In this document: one piece after another, positions 23,470 through 34,178 of the stretch
Layout of the letters: every line of letters starts with the position of its first letter
How positions within the stretch are numbered: position 1 is the stretch's first letter
NCBI GenBank assembly: GCA_036936605.1
Contig: JAUPFV010000002.1
Location: forward strand, 199,353,273 to 199,417,272
DNA: 64,000 nucleotides
Direction: 5' to 3'
DNA from: Limnanthes douglasii subsp. nivea
Taxonomy: Eukaryota > Streptophyta > Magnoliopsida > Brassicales > Limnanthaceae
Notes under the pieces: generated by a model
What the model was told of the DNA's origin: nothing
The model's database searches: none
The model's input: the letters and a program-made list of their open reading frames with translations, nothing else
Program-made: the position numbers and the translations under genes

Positions 23470-24671
23470 TGATTAATCAAGTTCTACCTCTGGGAAAGAT
23501 AGTGGCAAAAAAGCTACCATTCAAGGCGCATGGTTTCATTATCCTATAAGGAATAATCTACAAGATATCTCTAAGAACACCGTTGTTGCGATGCCTCGGA
23601 TACAACAAATCACAAATGATACTGTTCGAACTGCATGATGGTGAGAGGCGGCTCATTGATAATTTAAATCTTGGACAAAGAGAGTTCTGCTAGTATGCTA
23701 TTATTGGCGCACGATTACGACCGGTGCTAAACAAATGGTAATAAGGTGCAACACTTATCAGTGATTTTCCAATTTTATTCACAAGTCTACAGTACCACTT
23801 GAATCCGTCTCTCAAGCACTGTATTTCGACCAGTGGGTTATATATTTAGTTAGACCTTTACCGATGGCTTCAGGAGGAAGACAAATTATAGTGGTCGAGG
23901 TGGATTATATTTCCAAATGATTCGAATCATAGCTTCTACCTGGAACAAGGGCGAAAGACGTAATAAAATTCATATGGTCAAAAATATGCTGTTGTTTTGG
24001 CATCCCGGTGAGATTGACTATGGACAACAACCCATAGTTTAAAAATAAGGATATGAAAGCCTTTTTCTCTTCTCGAGGAATACAATAATTCTTTTCGGCA
24101 CCTTTTCACCTATAAGAAAATGGGAAAGTCAAAGTGACCAACATAACGATTCTCGATGGCCTCAACAAAAATCTATTAAAAAAAGTTGGGAACTAGCTAA
24201 ATTATTTACAAAAGTTATTATGGGCATATCAAACACTCCTCGCACCACAACTTAAAAATTACCTTATGCATTGGTATACGGGATGGACATTGTAACCCCA
24301 TCTGAGGCTTTTCTCCCTTCATATATTGAGAATTATTCCGAGGAGGATAACGATGAGGGTCGACGAGCGAGCTCTTTTGATTGAAGAAAGAAAAAGACAA
24401 GCACAATTAAATTCTCTACACTATCAGGCGTTGATGAGAAGTAGGTATGTGTCGAAGTTCAGACGAAGAGAGTTTAAAGTGGAAGATAAGGTGCTGAAGA
24501 ATGTGTGCTTGCATACCAAAGAAAAAAGACTTGGAAAGTTGGCCCCGAACTGGGAAGGCCCATACTATAATTAAAAGGTTAAATCCTGGGAAATATCGAT
24601 TGAAAGATAAAGAGGAGATACCGCTTTGACATCCCTGGAACATCGAACATTTAAAATTGTACATAGAGTAA
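23470..24671 (+). pseudogene. Integrase remnant of element E
   Basis: Homology to D integrase starts at about 23590 (LGYNKSQMILFELHDGE, zinc-binding region) and continues through the DDE core. YISK-like and ITMDNNP-like fragments lie near 23900-24030. The tail at 24326-24671 includes LHTKEKRLGKLAPNWEGPYY (GPY/F module) and ends KLYIE, TAA. Several stops and frameshifts. Confidence 0.75.
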
Positions 24672-24718
24672 AAATAGCATGTTGTATAGTTATTTTTTCA
24701 TTTTGTAAGTATCGATTG

Positions 24719-24772
24719 GTAGCACACTCTTTTCTCTCCTAGTGGCGCAGGAAGGTTTTAACGAGGTGATTA
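24719..24772 (+). repeat. Conserved post-integrase motif, element E copy
   Basis: GTAGCACACTCTTTTCTCTC, then AGTGGCGCAGGAAGG, then TTTTAACGAGG lie about 50 bp after the integrase stop, as in the other elements. Confidence 0.8.
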
Positions 24773-24849
24773 CTTAGTTGATTTATTAATATAAGTCTTT
24801 GCTTTTTAAGTCGTGCAGGTTTTAAAGCTTGTACATATCTATTTTTAAT

Positions 24850-25155
24850 TCTGGACTTGAGGGACCCTCCAACTTCGGTCGGTCAACATCCATTCATTTT
24901 TAGACCTTGATGTGTCTTCCAACTCCAGTTGGTCAACATCCATTAATTTTTAGACCTGGGAGGTCTTCCTACTTCTACTGGTCAACATCCATTCATTTTT
25001 TGACCGGAGGGGTCTTTCAACTTTGGTTGGTTAACATTTATCTATTTTAAAATTTTGAATCTGAGAGGTCTTCCAACTTCGGTTTGTCAACATTTTTTTA
25101 TTTTAAATTTTTATACCTAAGGGGTCTTCCAACTCCGGTTGGTCAATATGTATGT
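24850..25155. repeat. Minisatellite, about 6 units of 48-57 bp
   Basis: Units contain GGTCTTCCAACTYCGGTTGG, then TCAACATCCATTCATTTTTA, then GACC. Phase points fall at about 24867, 24917, 24966, 25014, 25071 and 25127. The array follows the post-integrase motif of element E, where the other elements carry the antisense ORF. Confidence 0.9.
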
Positions 25156-25480
25156 GGATAGGGTTTGTTTTTGCATTGAAAAGTGATCATTTTCAATAAG
25201 AGATAAGACCAAAGTCTAAAATTAAAAGATAAAACCTGAATATTTGATTAAAAAAATTAATAAATACACATATATTGAATAAGTAGTAATTTTCCACCAT
25301 AGGACAGTGTAGTTGAGTCCATTTATTGATTCTTTATCTGATTTTATGAACCAATTCATCATTTTTGTTAAGTTTGTTATTACTGTCAATGTAAATACCT
25401 AAGTATTTCATTAACAATGGTTTGTATTTAAAACAAGAACCATCTTCAAGAGTTTTGATCTCTTGAGAACTTAACCCATG
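25156..25480. other. AT-rich junction between element E and the LINE
   Basis: No ORF, LTR or clear LINE poly(A) end (poly-T here) was seen, so neither the right end of E nor the 3' end of the LINE can be placed. Confidence 0.35.
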
Positions 25481-26450
25481 AGAGGTAATTATACTAGATT
25501 TTTTTGATTTTATGCTTTGACCATAGATATTTTGGTATAAACTTATAAAAAAAAATTAGTCCATTAATATTGTTCTTTGATCCATTAATAAAGATAACAA
25601 AGTCATTAACATAAACTAAAAAATTTATGTTCATTTTACCTCTAGTAATAAATACCATATCTTTGTGTTTATTAATAAAGTTTTTAATTCCTATACTGAT
25701 GAATTATTCAACAATAATAAAGAGGATATGGGAGATGGGACCCACATACCTAATGTCATTCAATCCCTTGAAAAATTGATGTAATTATCAATTGATTAGA
25801 AGAGAGAAGTACACAGAGTTGATGTTGTTGTTTATCAGATTTATGAAGTTATCATGAAATATAAAATCTTTCATGATATCTAAAATGAATTTGCGACAAA
25901 TATTTTTGAATGCTTTTGTCATATCTATTTTATGGCTATATTATTACTTTTATTTTTCTATTAATATCAAGAATGATTCCATGAGCACGAAGAATCTGGT
26001 CATGCATATTTATATTATGAACATATCATCATTTCTCAAGGGAGATGATCTTTAGAAGAATTAAAGAGAGCCTATCATTGTGAATTATGAACTGAATTCG
26101 ATTTAAAACAGCGCAAATACTTATAGGTCAAAAGTCTTTCCACTGCGGGGGGGGGGGGGGGGGGGGGGTTCAACCTTATTAATCAGGAAAATGCTAGTGA
26201 CATAAATGCCAGTTGGACCAATTTTACCTTTAAATAAATCTTAAACAACAAGACAACTATCATTTTTGATAATTTTCTAAGAAATCTGATAAAATGTAAC
26301 ATTATATCCATTTGGAACAACTACCCTATTGGCTTTCAAGTTTTTAACAGCCTTATAAATTTCATCATGAGTTGGGATGTTAATTAGTTCTATGTTATCA
26401 GCCTCAGATACTAGGGTGGGAATGGTTTCATGAAAAGTCACATGTGTATT
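25480..26450 (-). pseudogene. LINE (L1-type) reverse transcriptase remnant
   Basis: The minus strand at about 26330-26170 reads VVVPNGYNVTFYQIS, then IIKNDSCLVV, then GIYVTSIFLINKVEP. This matches the NKSPGPDGF..F..SW..I..GI..T.I.LIPK order of plant LINE RTs. At about 25690-25560 GKMNINFLVYVNDFVIFING corresponds to the FADD box region, with the catalytic YADD/FADD changed to YVND. Many stops. The poly-G tract at 26147-26168 interrupts it. Confidence 0.75.
26147..26168. repeat. Poly-G tract, 22 bases
   Basis: An uninterrupted run of 22 G within the LINE RT remnant. It lies at or near KVEP on the minus strand, where it is read as poly-C. Confidence 0.95.
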
Positions 26451-26599
26451 GAATGAATTAGTATTTGCAAGAATATTTTTAAATTAATCAAAGCCAATTC
26501 ACTCCTTTTGATTTGATCATCAATCCAGATATTATCGTTCATAATACCATTAATTATGTTTATCCTTTTCCTTTTCTTAACAAAGTTATGGAAAAGACC

Positions 26600-27640
26600 A
26601 GTATTTTTATCATAATGTTATAACTAATTTATTGAGCTTTTTTGCTCCCAATAAAAATTTGCACTTGCCAAAAGAAGAAGTTGATTGACTTTAACTTTTG
26701 ATAACATAATCTTATCATTATAATTTTGAGAATTTTGGAATTTATTTTCATAGTAGCAGACTTCTTCCTCTGCTTTGGAAACAACATTAAAGATATTGCC
26801 AAAGACATCATGGTTCCAATTCTTTAAGGTTAGTTTCAGTGTTTTTTATTTATTCCAAAAGGCGTTAAGAAGTGGACCATAAATATAGATATTATGGGTG
26901 TTGATTTCACATATTTAAGAACTTGAAGGAGGATTTAGGTTTCAAATTTCTATTGGATATAAATATTAACAAATGAGCATGGTCCGAACATGTTTTTCAA
27001 AAATGTTTAACTTGAATACAATCAAAATAGTTTCCCATTTCGAATTAGTGAGAACTTTATCAAGTCTTCTCCACTTCTATTATTAGTCCAAGTAAATGGG
27101 GATCCAATGAACCACCATCTTCAAGAAAGCAGTCCAACATTGTGTTATTAAAGTCATAAAGACTTCTCAAACATAATACTAAACAAAAGAACTACTCATG
27201 TGAATAAGTGATACAATTGAAGTATCCCATGACAATCCACTCTAGTGGATTGCTGGAGAGCTTTCTCAGATTATCCCAAAATGGGATCTTATTGATCCTA
27301 GAACACTTAGTATATATGACAGATACATTGAATACTTTATTTAAGTTTAAATGAGACACTTTAAGGTGGATGATCTATTCTGTATTACATATCAACTTTA
27401 CCTTAAAAGGGTTCTTCTACATTATCCAAATTATATTGTTAATGTTAGCAATGTCATTATAAAAGCCAATAATTTTTAGAGTTCGATTAATTTTTCGAAA
27501 TCAAAGATCATAGATTCATGAATGACCAAGAACTCTATTTTTCTCTGAGTTTGTTAAATATTTCAATCTCCTAACTGATTTTTTTTATTACCAAGACCTT
27601 TTATGTTCCAGTTTAATATTTTAACTATCATCAGATCTTT
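26600..27640 (-). pseudogene. LINE endonuclease region remnant
   Basis: At 27620-27590 the minus strand reads ILNWNIKGLGNK, the typical start of the L1-type apurinic endonuclease domain (ILSWNIRGL). Downstream fragments continue in minus-strand order towards the RT. Stops are frequent and the individual catalytic residues could not be traced. Confidence 0.65.
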
Positions 27641-28189
27641 GAGAGGGAAATTCATGTGGCTCTTTATAAGCCCTTGTTTTATTCACTGAAAATAGTTTTT
27701 AGGTATCAATTTATTGGCTTTCTATTTATTTACATCAATAAAATTATTTGCTTATTATGAGAGGCATGAAGGCTTCTGGTTACATCATATTATGGAGAGT
27801 TAGAAGAGTGTTGATCATCAGATGAATCATATAAACAGTTGAATCTATTACCAATTTGTATAGATTGAAGGGCTTCAATTATCTCATGTTTGTGCTCATC
27901 TAATATTTTCTCAGGTCTTTCAGTTGGTTTAGATTTATTTACTTATTAGTATGTATCCAACTGACCTTATTGTTATGAATGTTCTATATATTGTCAATTT
28001 TCTGAGAGTTTTCATTAGAGGAATCATAGTTGGTTCCTTTCACTATTATTGATCTCAATTTTGAGATCTTATGATCATTAGGTTTTGAGCAAAGCATGTT
28101 CATTATTTGGTCATTGGACGTAACTAATTTTTGGTTAGTTACATCAAATTTCTTAATATTATTTTTATGATGTTGGTTGTTATGACTAA

Positions 28190-28560
28190 GATGGAAACAA
28201 TTTTGGCAGTATAATGAAATGTCATCATGGTCCCAAAAGTTGATCAATTTATTCATATTGAGAGGCTTAGATATATCTAAATCTATTCAAGCCTGACAAT
28301 AATTGTATCTTGCAAGGTTTTTGTTAATATCCAAATGTTTATGGGGTTAGATATCCTTAAGGCTTTTGATATGTTTCTAATGACGTCTTTATTGTATATG
28401 AATACTTGAAGTTTTGGGAAAGTTACCCACACATGTATAACATGAGACTTTTTTTTGGTATTAAAGTTAGGATCCTATTTTAATAATATCATGAAATATT
28501 GGTCAAATGACCAAACATTTCTTTCTAGATGACTCATAGATCTTCTACTAGAGAGAGTTT
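28190..28560 (-). pseudogene. LINE ORF1 remnant: DUF4283-like region and zinc knuckle
   Basis: The minus strand reads LLK(stop)DPNFN, then VWVTFPKLQVFIYNKDVIRN, matching the DUF4283 core (RWSPNF..VWV..PGL). It is followed by SLYCQNCFHLSHNNQHH (28215-28165), a CX2CX4HX4H version of the ORF1 CCHC knuckle. This is ORF1 of the same LINE as 25480-27640. Confidence 0.7.
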
Positions 28561-28719
28561 GATAAATATATGCCATTTGTCTAGAATTGATATATTAACT
28601 TCACCCCTTTTAATTTTAGTTAACATAAAAAAATGTTTTGTGTTATTATTGAATCTCTTCCACCTAAAGAAATTTACAAATCAGAATATGTTTAACGACA
28701 TTGAGAATTAAAGACTTTT

Positions 28720-29500
28720 CTTTACAGCGAAGCTAACTCCCTTGTATTCTTCTTTGTTACTGAAGATGGCCTCATCGTAAAAGATGCTCCTAGTATTGTT
28801 GACTGGCCTAGTAGCATCTCTGTATGACATCCTGGAGTTGGTGAAAGGAGGGACTTCTGAAGCAATATTATTGAAAAGAGGAAATTAGGTTTCGTAATCT
28901 TACAAAGAATCTTTGTAAGGGGGATCTCCCATTTTTTTATTGTCACCTGAGTCTTCTTCCATGCTTTAGCTCCCAGAATCTAGATATTCAGAATACTTCT
29001 ATGAACTCATTTTCATATAAGATTAGTAAAAATCCCCAAATTGAAGGGCGGTTTATTATTTAAGAAGTGAGCTAAGACCTTCTTCTTTTAAAATCTTTCT
29101 CTGTTCTTTATTTGAAAACCTTTAGTCCTGAACCTTATCATCCAATCCTATCTTTAATTAAGTGAACCACCAAGATAATTCAGGTTAAAAATATTAACGG
29201 TTTCTTCTTGTCAATCAGACTTCAAATAAGTCTTCGTGAATAAAGGATTCCTCATATGTGAGAAATCCTAAATTACTTTTCGTAAAGCTTCACCCTCACT
29301 TTTTCACCACCAGTTCAATACTGAATATTCTTCCTTTTATAGTGTGAATATGTTACTACCTCCTGAGAAAAAAATATTAAAATTATAACTAGAAACTTCT
29401 TTTCACTAGACATGTAGATCGAAGAAGGTATTGAGAGGAAGACCAAGTTTTTACCATAATTAGGGGTTTCAAGCCTAATTCACAAATTGGCTTCTTGACC
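28720..29500 (-). pseudogene. Likely 5' part of LINE ORF1
   Basis: The 28722-28946 frame is open but has no firm family match. Its place upstream of the DUF4283-like region suggests the ORF1 N-terminus. The LINE 5' end was not located. Confidence 0.35.
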
Positions 29501-30145
29501 ACTTCTGGGAGCATTTTCCAAAGAGCCTTCTTGATCAAAATAATATTTCTTTTGGTCTATATCAAATTAAGAGATATACATGAAAATGAGTTAAATTCAA
29601 ATATTCACTTTCAAAAGATCTCACAAAAATGAATGATTGTATATGTAATTATGTATCCTTTCAATGGGAAAAAATCCAAATCATAGTGCATGTTAATAAT
29701 TTATCTAATGTTTAAATTGAATCAAAATTATGCTATAGTATCAAATCATTTAAAATTTTAATATATATTCATAAGGAAAGCTCAAATTCAAGAGTGAAAA
29801 ATCTAATACTACAAATAAAACTCGTTTTACAAAATTTACTCCCTCAATGTAATCATTGAAAATAAAAATATTCACGAGCACATCCATTACATTGAAAAGT
29901 AAATGCAAGTGAGATTATTTTGGATTTTGTTTTTCTCCATTATCTTCCTCCATGGTTATTATTGAATAAAATTACAATCTTGGAAACATGGCACCAATCC
30001 TCCTTTTGATATACTCGTCTATAGCGGCTTGACTACATAAGTAGAGACTAGTAAAATTTATAGTATCGTAATATATATGGCAAAAAAACTGTTATTTTCA
30101 ATGAGTACAATAAAATCTTGAGATTAAAATTTTATTTTCAACTAT
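29501..30145. other. AT-rich intergenic DNA
   Basis: No ORF, LTR or repeat was recognised. Confidence 0.4.
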
Positions 30146-30610
30146 AAATTATTCAGATAAAATGGAAAGAATGATATGTTTATTTGGCAAAAAAACCTTG
30201 ATATCTATTAGATTGCGGTAATAAACTACTCTTTATTTAAAAGGTTATAAATGGATTATATATAATGATGACACCTCATGGAATTTTTTTGCATATTACA
30301 AAAATACAATTTTTGCTAAATAATTCTGATTATGTGAAAAAAAAACAAAACATAAACTTTTTTTGTGTGTGAAAATAAGTGTTAATTGGGTGTGAAACAA
30401 CTAACTATTTTGTAGTTGCGAAAATATGTGATTTTTTGTTGATTTTTTTTTCGTATATGTGATTTTTTTTCTGCATGCGGTATCATTGCTATGTATGGTG
30501 GTTTCCTAACCTCTTAAATAAAGAGTAGACAATTACCACAGTCTAATAGATCTCCTAGTGTTTTTTTTCCGAATAAACATATTATTCTTTCCATTTTATC
30601 TGAATAATTT
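30146..30610. mobile_element. MITE with ~100-bp terminal inverted repeats
   Basis: 30146-30245 starts AAATTATTCAGATAAAATGG. It is the near-perfect reverse complement of 30505-30610, which ends CCATTTTATCTGAATAATTT. Both arms contain AAGAATRATATGTTTATT and CTACTCTTTATTTAA. The total is about 465 bp with a ~260-bp non-coding loop. Long TIRs and no ORF suggest a Mutator-type MITE. A clear target duplication was not found. Confidence 0.85.
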
Positions 30611-31315
30611 GGAATAGGTTACCCAAGGTATAACTATATTCTATACTTGTAGCACTTAAACTTAATAATCACAGAAACAATATAAATAGACTAAATTTTA
30701 TTAGGTTGGCGGGTCTGAAACGACATTCATATGTACTGCACTCGTTATTATCATTAGCGGGTATCTGTGCGCTAAACATTACCCATGGAGCCAATACTTT
30801 AAGGTTAGACACAATATGTTCCATGCCATATCTGAAATCAGTTAAGCTTTCATTGGAGTTCGTATCTAACTAATTCATGGTAACTAAAAGAACCTTTAAT
30901 TAATGAAAAACCAGTTATGCATGAGTATGGTGCGTTTAAATGTAGCAACTGCATTATGTAACAAGTGATCGCCAACAGGAAATATATATAATAATCTTCT
31001 TTGAAAGGCGGTCTTTACACACAATAACCATTATTTAAGTCGTGAGGCCTCAAATTATTATTAATATTTCACTCACCTGACATTTCCCACTCAGGTGAGA
31101 TACTAAGTTCGCCAATCAGTCCCAGATAATGAGCATTTCAAATCCTCGTATTGTAATGCGTACCAACATTATTAGACGTTTACCTTACCAGATAAGACCA
31201 AAAATTGTCATACCACAATACACTTTGAGAGTCTGAATCAGTTCAAGGATGTGATATATCCCATCAAGTTCTTGGACATCTGAAGGGAGATGAATTCCCA
31301 TCAAACTCCATGTAG
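30611..31315. other. Intergenic DNA
   Basis: No ORF or recognisable element. Parts of 31130-31315 run into the tandem-repeat unit that follows. Confidence 0.4.
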
Positions 31316-31515
31316 CTGAAATAAAACAATCCCTAGACATGCAGGACATTACTCGTACATCCTAAGAGTCCAAGTGGCAGACATAATGGGTAATTACATC
31401 ACATCATATGACCATGCATTCACATCACTATATGTTTCTTAATTCCCAAATAATGAGGTTACATAACTGTATAGCCCTAAACACATAACACATCAACCAA
31501 ACATGACATACACAT
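31316..31515. repeat. ~238-bp tandem repeat, left remnant
   Basis: CTGAAATAAAACAATCC, then CCTAAGAGTCCAAGTGGCAG, then GGTAATTACATCACATCAT and ATGACATACACA match the array at 61488-61935 in order and strand. Element B interrupts the repeat here; the last 5 bases (CACAT) are its target duplication. Confidence 0.85.
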
Positions 31516-31854
31516 TAGTGAGGATAATTTGTGATTAAAAGGTATTTTGGGGGAGTTTGTGAGTTGAATCTTATTTTCTGGGTAATGAGTAGTGAGATAA
31601 AAAAGGTGTGTGCTTGAACTTAATGTTATGTAGAAAAAATCCAACCTATTAAATGAAGTTGGTTGGGGTATTTATACTATTTCTTTGACCCATGGGCCTT
31701 ATGGATCGGATTCTGGATGCGGTTCAGTGTTAGCACACAGCTGAGTCACGTATTTTCTTGTATGATCATTTTTAGTTTCGTGGTCTAAGATATACCCAAA
31801 CTACCCCTTCATTTTTTTATTGGAATGTCCTTCCAACAAGTTCTGATCCTATCA
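31516..31854 (-). mobile_element. 3' LTR of element B
   Basis: The 339-bp LTR reads on the minus strand from TGATAGGATC to CCTCACTA and has a TATA core (TATAAATACCCC). Its partner is 61145-61482, with roughly 14% divergence counted by eye. Target duplication is CACAT here against CGCAT at the far end: one mismatch, a transition in CpG context. Confidence 0.9.
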
Positions 31855-31870
31855 GTAGCCCCTTGAGGTC
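31855..31870 (-). other. Polypurine tract, element B
   Basis: On the minus strand GACCTCAAGGGGCTAC ends directly at the LTR TGATAGG. Confidence 0.7.
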
Positions 31871-31899
31871 TTTCAAAAAATGTTTTGGAAGAGCTAACT

Positions 31900-33640
31900 T
31901 ATTCATTGACAAAACATGGATTGGATACGAAGGGGTTTGTCTTTGTAATCGAAAAAGTAACGGTCAGAAAACTGAAAGTTGACATGTGTCACGTTTTGAT
32001 TAAAGGAGGTTGGTTGAACCTATCAGACCTAGAGAGAGCTCAGCTAGGTATTGGAGGAGCTCAGCTAACACTTCTTTTATTCTTTCAGTTATATTTAAAT
32101 CTCTAATATTTAGACCGAACTGACTATTTTTTTATCGTGTAGTGCTTTCAAAGATGTTTCATGAGCACTTAGAGGCTGGAAAAGCTACCGTTTTCAAATT
32201 GAACCAATGGACATCAGAAACATGGGGGATTGGTTTCCACAATTTTTTCACTTCCGGAAACATGTTAAGATCTCATCTATGGAACTCACCGGAAGTAGTG
32301 ATCTTTCCTGGGAACAACTTACCACCCCCCTCTAACAGATGCTATACTGGGGAGGACAGAGGCAAATGATGGTAAGTTGTACTTACCAGCTCGGATTAAA
32401 GCACCTACTCATCTGGACAAAATGAAGAAGAAGAAGATTGGAACCGACCCACCTCCCCAAAACCCCGAAGCATCCAGTTCGGAGAATCCTGAAGGGATAA
32501 ATTTGGTTTTATTAGAGGTTGTGGCTACAACGGTCAAGGAAACTGGGGAATTGGCTCAATCCCTCCAAGCTAAGAAAAAAGGTAATAAAAGGCCCAAAGA
32601 GGTCGATGACCGAAGAGTGAAAAACAAATAAGAGCAACTTGGGGTAAAAAATAATTATCCGGTCTCCGGTTGACAATCCTACACTGCCACAAGATGCTCC
32701 TCCACAAGTAGAGGGTCCTGCTAACCTTGTTTCACCAAGGCTTCCTACAATTAACCAGCCATCTACACAGGGAGAGGTTAATCTTGACGAGTTTTACAAT
32801 ATGTATTTCAGCGACCTGGACAAAGATGCCTTTGGATCCTTCCCTCAGTCCACTATTTCTAACACCGTTATTTATAATGGCGAGTCTTTCAAGGTATCAA
32901 GCGAACAAGACACCTTAGTTCATGCAGTTTTGGGCTTTATTAGGCCAATAGTAGACTTGGAGGAAGGTCAGGGAGTAAGCTGCAAACATTGATACTCTTA
33001 TCATATCAAAACAGAATTTGACTACCGATCTCACCACTACTTTGAACTAGATTGAGATTTAAACAATGAAAAATAGGATTTGGCAACCGAACTTCGTCAG
33101 TACAAGAGTTCTCAAGACGATATTCAAACAAAATAATCCACCTTGAAAACCAATTCTTCCAACAAAATCAAAGCCTTGAAGGAGCAACACACTTCCAGCA
33201 TCAATACAATTGCCACTTTAACCGAAGAGAAAAGAAAGCTAGAAACAGATCTCTCCGAAAAAGAGGAAGAAAACAAATCTCTAAAGAATAGCAAGGCTCA
33301 AGATATAGCTGCTGCCATAGAGAAGTATGTTTCCATGGTGGTGGATTCTCTGGAAAAAAGAGATGAGGAGGTCAAATCGGACATGGTTTTGTTATTCCAT
33401 GAAACCTTTCCAAAGAGGACCTTTGGTCCTTTGTGGAAATATGTACCATACGAGGAGATTCTTTTCCATACTATGGTGGATGGTGATAAGAATAGTTATT
33501 CAAGTGGAGATGATTATGATGAGGGAACTGGTGAAAGTTTAAACGCTGAACTCAAGAGTCCCAAGAAAAATGAAGGTGATGAAAAAACCGAAGGGAAAAA
33601 ACGTGAAGGTTATAACGTTATTTTGTGTTTAGAATTAAAG
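31900..33640 (+). pseudogene. Antisense ORF of element B, internally deleted
   Basis: Opposite in strand to B gag-pol. A G-box-like GACATGTGTCACG (31981-31993) is fused directly to the N-terminal exon (LIKGGWLNLSDLERAQ, about 32000-32045), so TATA box and start are lost. The exon then joins the intron 3' end (AG at 32141-32142), deleting the PF04195-like domain. From 32143 the protein continues (FHEHLEAGKATVFKLNQW), through a charged linker, a coiled coil (33143-33330) and the conserved C-terminal block KSDMVLLFHETFPKR (about 33373-33420). An acidic Lys-rich tail follows. Stops are also present. Confidence 0.8.
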
Positions 33641-33644
33641 TCCT

Positions 33645-34083
33645 TGGATGGCCAAGGAATTTTGTTATGTTTTTTAATTATTGTTTTATGAACCAATTCC
33701 TTAGATGGCCAAGGCATTTTCTGGATCGTGGGTCATACTAGTTCCAATAAGGTTTAAATATCAAATCTTTCTTTTGTACGCACTTCTTTATCTTCTTACA
33801 GCTAATGTTTAAGTGGTTTTCAATATTTACGACTTGTTTAATAAATGTTTAATAAGTTTTGAATGACTCTGATCCTGAATGTTTAATAAATCTATTAAGT
33901 GATTAGTGAATCCGGTCAACTCAAAGATATTTCATTTGAGAGCCGGGGTCTTTAATAAGAATTCGATTCATTCAATCTCTTTATACAAGGGGTGTTTAAT
34001 AAGTATTCAATTTATCTGATCTCTTCATACTACTCATAAGAATTTTGAAGAAGGCATAATATATCATTGAAAATCCGGACACC
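33645..34083. other. Spacer between aORF and post-integrase motif, element B
   Basis: AT-rich, with the recurring word AATGTTTAATAAGT. No ORF. Confidence 0.5.
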
Positions 34084-34131
34084 TCATTAAAAACCCCCCG
34101 CGCCACCAGAGTAGGAAAGAGTATGTCCCCT
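34084..34131 (-). repeat. Conserved post-integrase motif, element B copy
   Basis: The minus strand reads GGACATACTCTTTCCT, then TCTGGTGGCGCGGGG, then TTTTTAATGAGG, just downstream of the B integrase stop. Confidence 0.8.
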
Positions 34132-34178
34132 TAATATTTACATTGAGATATGAAAAGGTAAATATTTAAAAGAGAGAT

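Noticed and set aside
25873..26055. 60-aa hydrophobic frame
   Set aside because: It lies in the LINE RT remnant on the wrong strand.
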